From NCBI RefSeq assembly GCF_033115175.1, contig NC_084836.1, positions 67,813,297-67,877,296 of the forward strand: a stretch of 64,000 nt of DNA, written 5' to 3'. This document shows positions 53,927 through 64,000 of this stretch, one piece after another (within the stretch, counting starts at the first letter, position 1; each line of letters starts with the position of its first letter). This DNA comes from Lepus europaeus (taxonomy: Eukaryota; Chordata; Mammalia; Lagomorpha; Leporidae). Both the position numbers and the translations under genes were made by a program. Below the pieces are notes generated by a model. The model was not told the origin of the DNA, searched no databases, and was given only the letters and a program-made list of their open reading frames with translations.

Positions 53927-54430
53927 CTGTGCTCTGTGTGTGTTATTTGCATGCAGACAACTTAGGGCTTTTGTACCCAAACTGTTTGCTCTGCACAGGT
54001 GCCAGACTGGGTCCCTGGCCAGCAGGCAAAGCCACAACGGGCAGGCAGAGGGATGGAGTTTTCTAGACCCAGCTTCAGATCCGGTCCTGTTGTCCGATGG
54101 CCAGTCATGTCCTAGGGCACCTGTCCAAGATGTCACCGTGGAGGAGGCTTGTGATGACAGAATGCCACAGGGAGGCCTGGGGGCACGGTGCTCACTGCCA
54201 TGGTGATGGCAGCCACACCGTTGGAAGCAGGGCATCCCTTCTGAGAAGCGCAGCGCGGGCTGACTGCCTGTGTGCACGCACTTACACACATGCGGGTGGC
54301 GCTCCAGAGATGCCGCCCCTGTCACACAGAGGCAGTGCACGCTGAACAAGCACTACAAGTGCTGTGTATGGGGGCCGGTGCTGTGGCGTAGTGGGTAAAG
54401 CCACTGCCTGCAGTGCCAGCATCCCATATG
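53927..54430 (+). repeat. Duplicated segment, copy B, embedded in the CAY array
   Basis: Copy of 47644-48147. It begins and ends abruptly inside the trinucleotide array, and the SINE it carries is cut after 'atcccatatg'. Confidence 0.92.
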
Positions 54431-54868
54431 TGCATCACCATCACCACCACCACCACCATCCTCACCAGCATCACCGTTACTACCATCATCACCACCACCA
54501 TCACCACCACCATCATCTCACTCTTACTCTCATCACCACCACCACCATCACCACCACCACCACCACTACCACCATCACCACCATCACCACCACCACCATC
54601 ACCATCACCATCACCACCATCACCACCACCACCACCACCATCACCACCGCCACCACCACCACCACTATCACCACCACCACCACCATCACCATCACCACCA
54701 TCATCCTCACCCTTACTCTCATCACCACCACCACCATCACCACCACCACCGCCACCACCACCACCACCATCACCACCACCACCATCACCACCACCACCAC
54801 CACCATCACCCTCACCATCACCACCACCACCATCACCATTACCACCACCACCACCACTACCATCACCT
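54431..54868. repeat. (CAC/CAT)n array, right block
   Basis: Continuation of the trinucleotide array after copy B, with 'CTCATCACCACC' interruptions at 54527 and 54717. Confidence 0.95.
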
Positions 54869-55848
54869 GTGAGCCCCTGCTCACAGTGTACTTCTGTTAT
54901 TCCAGCGCTGTGGCTCCCACTTCTCGGTCTGCAGGCTCTTCAGGGGCCAGGGTCTCGGATGCCCCCCTCCTGCCCTGTCCCCCAGGTATTGGCAAACTCA
55001 CAGCCGCACCGCCAGGGAGGGCGTGGCCAGCGTGGGCTGCTGGGAGAGCACCAGGGTTAACCTCCTTCCCGCAGCTGCCTTTGCAATCTGGCTGAGCAAG
55101 GCACAAGCCACAAGCCCGGCTTCAATTAGCTCCTGCCATGCCCTCCGGCCAAGCTCTGCCGGGAAAGCGGGGAGACAGGGTCCATCGGGAACGCAGCACA
55201 ACAGGAAACCACTCTGAAGGAGAAAGTCTCCAGAGGCGTGTCCCAGCCTGAGTGCCGGCCCCCTGCCCAGCCCATCATCCCATCTCCACTGGGAAAGCAG
55301 CCATCACCACGCCCTGCCTGATCCAAACAGGTCAAGGGGTCTCCCCCCTTCCATTCACCTACAGGCAGCGGTCCACCCTGCTTTTGGGGGAGCTGCCAGA
55401 CACCTGGTTTTGCAACAATGTTTTAACATCCCCCGCCCCTAGGACCTCCTGAGCTGTAAGTGGCTGATGCTTCCTGCTCCAAGTTGTTCGGGAAATTGGC
55501 AGAGCGGAGTGACCCAGAGGGGTTCTCGGCGCTCACTTACTGGGCTATGCAGCGATTCCTCGGGGAGCATGCCCATCCATCCACAGTGGGAGATGAGCCG
55601 GCGTCCTGCCTGCCCCTGTCCCACCTCCCCAGGCAGGATGGAACTCCTCACCCAAGAGAAGAAATTGTACCCGAGGAAAAGCGCTGGCGGCCCAAACAGC
55701 ACCCAGTGAAAAGGTCTCAGGTCCCCCGCAAGCCAGGCTTGGCCCCACTCAGAAGGCTGCGGGCTGACTTCCCTCACGGTAGTGCCGTGCAGGTGCCCCT
55801 GTAGACTGCTCCTCTCCACCGGCTCCATCTGTCCTGCCCACCTTTCAG
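54869..55848. other. Intergenic sequence upstream of the KRT74 remnant
   Basis: Unique sequence where KRT74 promoter and exon 1 would be expected. TGAGCAAGGC at 55093-55102 followed by CAAGCCCGGC resembles the KRT73 upstream stretch (GAGCAAGGCTTGCAAGCCCA), but no head-domain exon is readable. Confidence 0.45.
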
Positions 55849-58136
55849 AGCTACATCAGCAGCCTGCAGAGGCAGCTGGAGAAGCTGTCGGGGGCCCATG
55901 TGAGGCTGGACTCGGAGCTGAGGACCATGCGCACCTGGCGGAGGACTACAAGAATCGATGAGTGGCTTCCACCGATGGGGCAGGGGGAGGTCTTCCCAAG
56001 AGGTGTTGGGCAGCAGTGAGCACTGGGGTCAGAAACTCAGCTCCACCTGTCTGGTGGCAGGGAGGGGCAGCCCTGGTGCTGAGAGTCCCCGCCTGCTCAG
56101 GAGGGCCACAGCCTGTGTGGGCAGCAGGCTGGGATGGTGTCTCCTGGAGATTCTAGACAAGTCCGTGTCCCCCAACCCCTGGTCTACAGGACAGTACCCC
56201 GAGGTGCCCTCAGCCAACAGTCCTACCGATCCGGCTCGTACCCTGGGTGCTGCAGGGCCCCCACCTGCCCTGCTCACTGCTGAACCCCCAGCACTGTCCT
56301 GAGAAGATGGCTCTGGACCGGGGAAGTGCTTAGTGGGTGTGAACCACATCACTGCTTTCCCAGCCCAGGGCAGGCTGCAGGCCGGAAGCTGGGCCAGCAG
56401 ACAGGTTCCGCCATGAGGAGGGGGTGCGCTGCTGGGTGAGTGCCACCACCCAAGGGTACTCCCTCACCTGCGCCAATCAGAGGAGGGAGCATCTGCCCAG
56501 GGCCTTTCTTGACTACCTTGCTGGCTCTGTGGAACAGATTCAGGAGCTGCAGCTGGTGGCCGATGGGCAGGGCGCGAGAGGTCGGAGGTGAACCTGCTTG
56601 TCCTGAGAGCCCCTGCATCAAGAAGCAGGTGTGCCGCCAGGGGGCGGAGCTGTGTGTCTGCCCTGCCCATGCCCCGCCCAGCAGGAGGAGCCCGCCAGCC
56701 ATCCCCGGGTCCCTCTGTCCCTCTGTCCCACCCTGCTTGGCATTCCCACCCTCAGCACTGGCAGTGTCCTGGAGCCCAGGTCTCTAACTGTGCTGGTGGG
56801 AGTGCAGCCCAGGCCCCTCGGCCGAATACTGAGGAGGCCAGGATGAGAGCCCGGTTTCTTCTTTCTCGGCTTTTCCTGTGTCCACGTGTCAGGGGCACAG
56901 GGCGAGTATCAGAACCCCCAGCCAGGTTGGGTTCCTGCCCTCAGAGTGGGGCCTGGCCCTGGAGCCGGAGAGAGGGGTGTGCCAGCAGATGGAAGCGTCA
57001 GCCTGCCCAGCTCAGGGCCACAGAGCCACTTCCTCCTCCCCTGGGGGCCCTGTCTTACCTGAAAACTGCGAATCTTAGTATTATGTTTTTTTTTTTTTTA
57101 AGATTTATTTATTTATTCAAAAGTCAGAGTTACACAGAGAGAGGAGAGGCAGAGAGAGAGAGAGGTCTTCCATCCGCTGGTTCGCTTCCCGATTGGCAGC
57201 AACAGCCGGAGCTGGGCCCATCCGAAGCCAGGAGCCAGGAGCTTATTCTGGGTCTCCCACGTGGATGCAAGGACTTGGGCCATCTTCTACTGCTTTTCCA
57301 GGCCACAGCAGAGAGCTGGATTGGATGTGGAGCAGCCGGGACTTGAACTGGCGCCCATATGGGATGCCAATGCTTCAGGCCAGGGTGTTAACCCACTGCG
57401 CCACAGCACCGGCTCCCAGTATTATGTTTTTAAGATGGCGATATCTATCTGTCATCCACAGACCCTCTCTATAGAGTTCCAGAAGAGTCTAGAAACACTG
57501 ACGCTTGGTGCTGACAGCTAGGAAGATCCTTGTTGGTGTGAGGTCCTGGGGCAGGAAGCCGACCGCAGGGGGCCCTCAGAGCCATCTTGGCTGCAGTCTC
57601 AGACGTGATTCTCCTGCATCTGGTGTACTTGAACCTGTAGCCAACCCCAGGCACTCAGCAGCTTCGCACACATCAACTTTTCTTCCCGCACCCTTAACCG
57701 CACCTGCTCTCCTGGCGTACCGGCAGCCCCTTTAGGTAGCCGTGTGCACAGGAAATGGCGGAGCCCCAGCTTCTGCTGTGGGCTTGGCAGCTCTCACTTC
57801 TGCTCCCTTGGGCCTCGTCTGTAAAATGGGGGAGCTGAGTCTCTTGACCCGTGCAACCTAAGAATTATTTCATGTCCTGAAGATCTCCCTGTTCTCTGGC
57901 TCTCAGTGCGATAACCTGGAGACGGCCATGGCCGATGCTGCTCGATGCTGAGCAGCGGGCGATTGCGCTCTCAAGGACGCCCGGGCCAAGCAGGATGAGC
58001 TGGAGGCCGCCCTGCAGCAGGCCAAGGAGGAGCTGGCCCGGATGATGCGTGAGCACCAGGAGCTGATGAGCGTGAAGCTGGCGCTGGACATGGAGATCGC
58101 CACCTATCGCAAGCTGCTGGAGGGCGAGGAGAGCAG
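55849..58136 (+). pseudogene. KRT74: KRT74 unitary pseudogene (remnants of exons 2, 6, 7)
   Basis: Three keratin exon remnants stand where KRT74 belongs (next after KRT72). Exon 2 (55849-55957) lacks its first ~105 bases, starts in [10 protein letters not shown], has a 1-base deletion after LRTMR, and its donor reads AT instead of GT. Exon 6 (56538-56628) starts IQELQL, a combination typical of KRT74 rather than KRT71, KRT72 or KRT73. It is 91 instead of 126 bases, so frameshifted. Exon 7 (57907-58136) has about 10 inserted and 1 deleted base near 57930-57960, which bring in a TGA stop; the rest reads [17 protein letters not shown] through [15 protein letters not shown]. Exons 1, 3, 4 and 5 are not found, and 8 and 9 are not recognisable. 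No functional product is possible. KRT74 serves the Huxley layer of the sheath in humans. Confidence 0.88.
57085..57415 (-). repeat. C-SINE, antisense, inside the KRT74 remnant
   Basis: Poly-T, 'aagatttatttatttattcaaaagtcagag', to 'actgcgccacagcaccggctcc'. Flanked by AGTATTATGTTTTT duplications (57077 and 57417). It lies between exon 6 and exon 7 remnants. Confidence 0.93.
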
Positions 58137-58576
58137 GTGCAGGGCGGAGAGGACACATGGTGCCCAGGGAGATGGGCTGTGGGCGCGGGTGTCTGGCTGA
58201 GGGGCCAGCGGGGAGCTGGAAAGCAAGAGAGGACAGTGCCGGGACAACAGTAGTGTGGCCACAGCCAGGGCACGGCAGACACAACCCTAGGACAAGAGTG
58301 CCCCGGCAGTGCCCGGGCTGGGAAAGGCACCCAATAAGCCTGCGGCCGCACTGGAAGAAAAGCAGCCGCTACAGCCCAGGGCTTGTCTGCCTCACCCTCA
58401 CCTCCCAGCCCCGTGTGTCGGGGCTGGATGTCGGATGCTCGGCTCTGCTTCTCCGACTTGCAGTCCTGATGGACGCGGGCACCTTCCCTTCCCGTTACGC
58501 CCCATGTGGGCTTCAGGGCTTCTTGTTTTTCTTGCTTGCCTTCTGCCCCGCACGCATGAGGCTTTGCAGGTGCAGT
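58137..58576. other. Downstream of the KRT74 remnant, nothing recognised
   Basis: Intact donor-like GTGCAG follows exon 7, but no exon 8 is readable. Confidence 0.5.
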
Positions 58577-58592
58577 CTGTAATTACCTTCTT

Positions 58593-58936
58593 TTTTTAAA
58601 AAATTTATTTATTTATTTATTTTTGACAGGCAGACTGGAAAGTGAGAGAGAGCGACAGAGAGAAAGGTCTTCCTTTTCCGTTGGTTCACCCTCCAATGGC
58701 CGCTGCAGCCGGCACACCACACTGATCTGAAGCCAGGAGCCAGGTGCTTCTCCTGGTCTCCCATGCAGTGCAGGGCCCTAGCACTTGAGCCATCCTCCAC
58801 TGCCTTCCCGGGCCACAGCAGAGAGCTGGCCTGGAAAAGGAGCAACTGGGACAGAATCCGGCGCCCCAACCGGGACTAGAACCCGGTGTGCCGGCGCCAC
58901 AGGTGGAGGATTAGCCTATTGAGCTGCGGCGCCGGA
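58593..58936 (-). repeat. C-SINE variant B, young, with 16 bp target duplication
   Basis: Poly-T, 'gacaggcagactggaaagtgagag', to 'gagctgcggcgccgg'. Flanked by CTGTAATTACCTTCTT (58577-58592 and 58937-58952). Confidence 0.93.
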
Positions 58937-58952
58937 CTGTAATTACCTTCTT

Positions 58953-60440
58953 GGCCCCAAGTAAGCTATGCTCACCAAGAAGCGAGGAGAGAGGGGAGGG
59001 GCCAATGAGCAGGTGTCTCCGAGGCTTTACGCCTCCTCCTGGTGTGGATGGAGCCATGAGACCCGCTGGTGTGCCCAGAGAGGGAGCCGGTCTGTCCTCC
59101 CCTCCGCCCACAGCAGGGTCTTTGCAGGATGCCTGCATTATCAAGGAGAAAATGATGGCGTGCTTTCTCCTACTCCGCCCGCTCTGGTTCACAACGCCCA
59201 GTAAAAGGGAGTCTGGGATCTCCTGCCGCCTCCTGTCACCTGCCCACCCCCTTTCTTATCCGCATAGCCACTGCCCTTCACCAAACACCTAACTCCCTCC
59301 TTGCTCTGCCTGTGGTTCCCACTGATCCTGTAGGAAGAGACCCTACAGCACCCTAGGGACAGATCAGGAGCCTGGCGCTCCAGTGGCCCCCTGAGGGCCA
59401 GATTGGCCTTGGCCAACCCCATGGCCGATGCTTGTTCCCTGTTGTGTCCCCAGATGTCAGTGTAATTCCATTGCTTCAGTCGGGACCATGAGGAGGCGGC
59501 TCATCTTGGGTCCTCTCTCCGGGGCTGGGGCCGACAGTGGCTCCTGGCTGAATTCCTACGGCTAGGGGCTCAGTTTGGGAAATGTAGCTGGTTGCACCAC
59601 CCCTGGACAGTACTGCCCAGCCCACAGGGTGTAAAATTGTTTTTAAGGGCGTTGTGGCACCCGGGCCCCCCTCTGCTTCAGCTCAGGGCTCTGAATTTCG
59701 GTTGCATGTTCGATAAAATGCCCTTGAGTGATGGCAGGAGTATGTGCCCGTCAGTCTGTCGATCCTGCCATATGCTCCTCCCTCTGCTGACGCCATAAAC
59801 CACCTGCTCCTCCCCGCACAGGGAGCCGGAGGCCAAACCGGAGGAGGCTATGCAGGGGGTGGTCTCAGGCTTCCAGAATTGACAGACACACACTCAGAGC
59901 TGTGTGGCCTGGTGCAGCAATGTGAGAAGTGGCTGCAATGGAGTGGCTAAGCCAGGAAGGCTTCCTGGAAGAAGAGCGATTGCATAACAGGAACCAGGGC
60001 TCCTCGACTCCCGGAGGGAGAATTGAAACCATACCCTCCCAGTAGTCTGGTGCGCAGGTTTTGTGTGCTTGTCTGTTGGCGTCAGGGTCTCAGATTTTCT
60101 GAAAGTAGTAGCTGAGCCTGGGTGGGCTTCTGAGACCTCAGCCTCCTGGTCACATGTACAGAGACACTCACTCACCTGCCCAGGACCACAGGGAGGGCAG
60201 GACCTCTGCCTCCAGCAGCAGCCTCCATTCACTCCCTGTGCCTTTTGTGAATGAGTAAGTTCTTCCACTTCCAGGATGCGACAAAGCCTGGGAAGCGTGC
60301 GCCTGGCCTCTGGTGGGCTTCCTGTCCAAATGCCTCCCTCCCATGCACCACTGCTCTCCTCTCCTAAGGACTGGGCCAATGCCCTAAGGTTAGTGCCCCT
60401 TTCCAGCGACTAAGTGGTCACCTGCTACACTCAGTGTAAG
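58953..60440. other. Intergenic unique sequence
   Basis: No gene recognised. If any KRT74 3' exons remain they are beyond visual recognition. Confidence 0.5.
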
Positions 60441-60446
60441 TCTTTG

Positions 60447-60513
60447 TAAAAAGAAAAGACTTTATTTATTTACTTGAGAGGTAGAGTTACAGAGAAAGAG
60501 AAAGAGAAAGAGA

Positions 60514-60559
<46 letters not shown>

Positions 60560-60790
60560 GTCCATCCACTGGTTCACTCCCCAAATGGCCACAGTAGCTG
60601 GAGATGCACTGATCTAAAGCCAGGAGCCAGGAGCTTCTTCTGGGTCTCCCACGCGGGTGCAGGGGCCCAAGGACTTGGACCATCTTCCACAGCAGAGAGC
60701 TGGATTGGAAGTGGAGTAGTCAGGATTCGAACTGGTACCCATATGGGATGCCGGTGCTGCAGGCAAAGGCTTAGCTCACTATGCCACAGC
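60447..60790 (-). repeat. C-SINE, antisense
   Basis: 'aaaagaaaagactttatttatttacttgagagg', (GAAA)n/(GA)n, to 'cactatgccacagcat'. Confidence 0.92.
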
Positions 60791-61838
60791 ATAGTGATTC
60801 AGTGGGTTCTTATGCTGGTGGTTACAGGTCCTTTGGGATCTGGTGAGATCTGTAGACCTTTCCCCTGGCATCGGCAGCATCACGTCTTGTGCTCAAACAC
60901 CCACAGACCCAGGAAGCCCGTGCGTGGGTCACGCACCCCAGGTTGGGAGCTCCAGGACCACACCCTCCGAGAGGGAACAGTTGGGTGGCATTTACTGCAG
61001 TCGCCATGCTGTGTATCGGCCACCCTCTCGGAGGGTGAATTCTGGGTGAATCGTAATGGGTACCTCTGCGTGACTCTCAACTCGATGAAAACTAAAAAAC
61101 CAGTGTGGACATGTAGCAGAGGCCAGAGAAGCCATTTTTGGGGACTTTGCTCCCAGTCTTTTCCATCTAGGGCTATTACGGGGATGGAGTTGGGGAAGGG
61201 GGACAACTCACCGGCTGTGTGGACAGGGCTGCTCGCCTGGGGGGCCCTGAGAGCCCAGCGGAGCTGGACTTCCGGAGGCCAGGAGGTGACCAGCGCTCTA
61301 GACACTCCTGTCTCAGGGAGCCACAGGCTGCGTCCGCAGACTGAGCGCATGTTTACCAGCCTGTGTCCCAGGCTTTGGTCACGGACGGCAACTCACGCTG
61401 TGTGTCTGGCACAGCCCGAGGAGGGTGTTGGCTGAACGGGAGCCGGGGGCTGACTCAGAGCCCAGCGTTCCCTCCACCTGCCGGGGCCATGGCCTCTGAT
61501 GATGCCTTGAGCAGGAGTTTGAGTGTCCACTTTGCCCAGTTGGCTACCGTGAGCCCAAAGCCTAGGGGCTGCTGGCACCATCTGTCCCCCGTTGAGCCTG
61601 CACACAAGATTTGGGTCCCAGCCCAGCAGCTCTATCTGCTGGACCATACATGCTCTGAAGCTGCAGAGCCACAGAAGGAAGAGAACACACAGCTGGCGCA
61701 GGTGAGATCTGCCCGTGTGCACCTGCAACGGGGCAGGCACCTGGGCTAAACATTTCTGCGTGACAGAGCCGGGGCAGCCCAGAGCCTGGGAGCAGCCCGC
61801 AGCCAGACTGCCCAGGTTCCAGCCTGGAGCAGCGGCTT
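60791..61838. other. Intergenic unique sequence
   Basis: No gene recognised. Confidence 0.5.
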
Positions 61839-61992
61839 GCCAGCTGTGCAATTTTGCACAAGTTGTTTCATTTCCTTGTGCCTCAGTATCTTCATCTGAA
61901 AAATGGGGCTAATAATAGTGCCAGCCTCATAGGGCTGTTGTGAGCCTTGAATGAGTTAGAGTATGTGAGATGGTGTTTGGAGCGGTGCTGGG
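61839..61992 (+). repeat. MIR SINE
   Basis: 'tgcctcagtatcttcatctgaaaaatggggctaataatag' and 'cctcatagggctgttgtgagccttgaatgagtta' are diagnostic for the mammalian MIR core and 3' part (identification only). Confidence 0.85.
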
Positions 61993-63191
61993 CAGAGCTG
62001 ACACCGCCTAAGGGTTAGCGCTACCATCATCATCACCATCATCACCATCGTTATTTCCGGGGTGCCTCCTTGTCCACCTTGGGGAGTAGGTGGAGCAGGT
62101 ACCCCCTTCTCAGAGCTATGGAAATACAGGCTTAGGGAGGGAGGAACCCTGCTCACAGCCACATGGCTTATGAGTGGCTGAGGCGGCACCAGGACCTGGC
62201 TCCTCAGAGTCCCCACGTCCCCTCCCCCAGAGCCCCGTAGTGGGGCTGAACAAAGGACCTGGCCAGACATGCTCAGCCCTGGGACTGAGCAAGGGAGAAG
62301 CACAGTGGATGACAGCAGGTGCCTGGGAAGGAAGGCGGGGTGGGAGCCGAGCTGAGCCCTGGCAGGACAGAAATCCTGTGTCCTTTATACCCCGGCTCCT
62401 TGGGATGGGCCCCTCCTGGCTGAGCTCACCTGCTGAGCAGCTGCAATCCCCTCTGTAAGTGGCTCTGAGTGTGACCAATCCCCCAGGGACTGCATTCCAT
62501 CCAGCTGGCCTGGCCTGAGAGCCCTGGAAAGGGCAAGGTGGGGACCGCTGGGGGCCGCATGGACAACATGCTCATTGCCCAGGCCCGTCCGCAGGAGAGG
62601 GCTGGCATGACCTGGGCTGACATCATCCATAGTCCAGTTTACTCCCTCTCATTTCAGAGACAATTAGCTGCTCAGAGAACCACCTGCCCCACTGGGAATG
62701 CCTCTAGCCTCCCCCTACTCCCAATCCTACCCACATGGCAGATACATTGTTTCCTCTGGTGTGCACTGCTTGGGCTGTGCCTCCCTCCACAGCCCTCCAT
62801 GGCTCCCTGTTGCTTGTATAGCCAGGGATTGGCATCTGTCTACCCAAGGTTGTCCTTCACTTGTTATTGCTCCAGCAAACGACCTGCCTCCTGCCAGTCT
62901 CGGCTGATTTTCTCTGTCCTCACTGCCGGTCTGTCCATGCCTTCTTCCCTTAAAAGACTGGCATCCAAGCTGCCTCCTCCAGGCAGCCCTAGAGGAGTGA
63001 GTGGCTCCTGGTCTTGCTTTTCTCCCTAGGTAGCCTTCTCCATTCACCCTGCTGTCCCTGAGGCCTTTTCTCCAGGGCTTGTCAGATCCAAGATCGCAGA
63101 GAGGGGCCATCAGACATCCCAGGCAGAGGCGTGGGGTCACAAACAAATATGTCAAACTGGTCATTGTCGCAGACACAGAAACAAAAATACG
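61993..63191. other. Intergenic unique sequence
   Basis: A short (CAT)n-like stretch at 62024-62052 and otherwise no recognised element. Confidence 0.5.
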
Positions 63192-63535
63192 GGGCCGGCG
63201 CTGTGGTGTAGCGGGTAAGGCCACCGGCTGCAGTGCCAGCATCCCATATGGAGGCCATTTTGAGTTCTGGCCACTCCACTTCCAATCCAGCTCTCTGCTA
63301 TGGCCTGGGAAGGTAGTAGAAGATGGCCCAAGTCCTTGGGCCCCTGCACCTGCGTGGGAGACCTGGAAGAAGCTTCTGGCTCCTGGCTTTGGATCGGCTC
63401 AGCTCTGACCGTTGCAGCCAATCAGGAATTGAACCAGTGGATGGACAACCTCTCTCTCTCTCCCCCCAACCCTCTGCCTCTCTGTAATTCTGCTTTTCAA
63501 AAAAAAAATAAATCTTTAAAAAAATAAATAAATAA
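63192..63535 (+). repeat. C-SINE
   Basis: 'ggggccggcgctgtggtgtagcgggtaagg' to a tail of A-rich AAATAAA units. Confidence 0.93.
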
Positions 63536-63539
63536 AAAT

Positions 63540-63770
63540 ATAGGGAGGACTAAACATTATTCTTTGTAAAACTTTTTTTAAAAGTTCATGGAAGATGGAT
63601 TTAAAGGAAAAGCCTGTTTTGGTGAATTTTGAATTGTATGTGTCTGAGGGGTTTTCCAAAAGTATACGAGAAAATGCATATAACGAAAAAAACTTTGTTA
63701 CCAAACCAACAGCCGCACAGACGAGTTTACTGAATCCGCCAGTCGATTTGTCCCTCAGGGTCCTGGCAAG
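63540..63770. repeat. DNA-transposon-like (MITE) fragment
   Basis: 'aaaagttcatggaagatgga' and 'cctgttttggtgaattttga' resemble the arms of the element at 40246-40440; the other end is decayed. Confidence 0.4.
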
Positions 63771-64000
63771 ATGTTCCTGCCTGGCATCCTGGGGTTTATC
63801 TGATCTGACACACTCCACCCCCCGCAACCCCTCTCCCATACCCTAACCATGGCACAGAGAAATAAAACTGAGGCTGGGGCCAGGCACGCCTGGCCAGGCA
63901 TCCCTCAGAGTTCCGTTCTCGCCCGGAAAGCGGAGCCTTCTCTTACAGGCGTGAGGGGCAGATAAAGCAGACACCTGCTTGGCCACCTGCCTGCCCCCAC
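63771..64000. other. Window end, nothing recognised
   Basis: Unique sequence; the next gene in the human order would be KRT71, which is not reached. Confidence 0.5.

Noticed and set aside
53350-55095. Long His/Thr-rich and Ser/Pro-rich open frames
   Set aside because: They are translations of the (CAC/CAT)n array; similar frames exist in several phases and on the other strand.
55460-55804. 114-codon frame just before the KRT74 exon 2 remnant, considered as exon 1
   Set aside because: No keratin head features (no Gly/Ser repeats, no [11 protein letters not shown] block).
59440-59950. Possible KRT74 exon 8/9 remnants (CCCAG-ATGTCAGTG at 59449, and GGAGGCCAAACCGGAGGAGG near 59827)
   Set aside because: Similarity is limited to a few bases and the reading frames do not match keratin tails.

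Overview
The window is mammalian genomic DNA, almost certainly from a lagomorph and most likely European rabbit (Oryctolagus cuniculus). More than 30 copies or fragments of the tRNA-derived lagomorph C-SINE are scattered on both strands, and the unique sequence is a stretch of the type II keratin cluster. The gene order KRT73 - KRT72 - KRT74 remnant, all on the + strand, matches the human cluster (KRT73, KRT72, KRT74, KRT71 in transcriptional order).

Region 1-5354 holds repeats: a SINE, a (TTTC)n run, a decayed antisense L1, and a 1.6 kb CA/CTCA minisatellite with a ~277 bp higher-order unit. Region 5355-13421 is an 8,067 bp class II (betaretrovirus/IAP-like) endogenous provirus in the same orientation as the keratins. 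It has a 6 bp target duplication, two 433 bp LTRs that differ at one CpG base, a tRNA-Phe-like primer site, and gag-pro-pol-env. The two canonical -1 frameshift sites are present and pro, pol and env are open. gag carries one single-base frame break. Region 13428-17600 is SINE and old LINE debris.

Region 17627-27142 is KRT73 (9 exons, 535 aa by my splicing) with TATA box and polyA signal. Region 27143-34500 contains SINEs, a MaLR-type LTR, and a processed RAB5A pseudogene that I recognise from its C-terminal coding remnant; it is interrupted by SINEs. Region 34525-45505 is KRT72 (9 exons, 512 aa), also with TATA and polyA signals. Both encode inner-root-sheath keratins of the hair follicle, which pair with type I partners to build the filaments of that sheath.

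Region 45506-55848 is intergenic. It contains a 504 bp duplicated segment (47644-48147 copied to 53927-54430, about 96% identical) whose second copy sits inside a (CAC/CAT)n array. Region 55849-58136 carries three broken keratin exons (2, 6 and 7) at the syntenic position of KRT74, so this gene appears dead on this chromosome. Region 58137-64000 is intergenic with SINEs, a MIR and an old DNA-transposon-like fragment.

The most notable items are the very young, nearly complete provirus about 4.2 kb upstream of KRT73, the loss of KRT74, the patchwork keratin exons that look homogenised by gene conversion, and the duplication nested in a trinucleotide array. Everything was read by eye; identities and boundaries of repeats are approximate.
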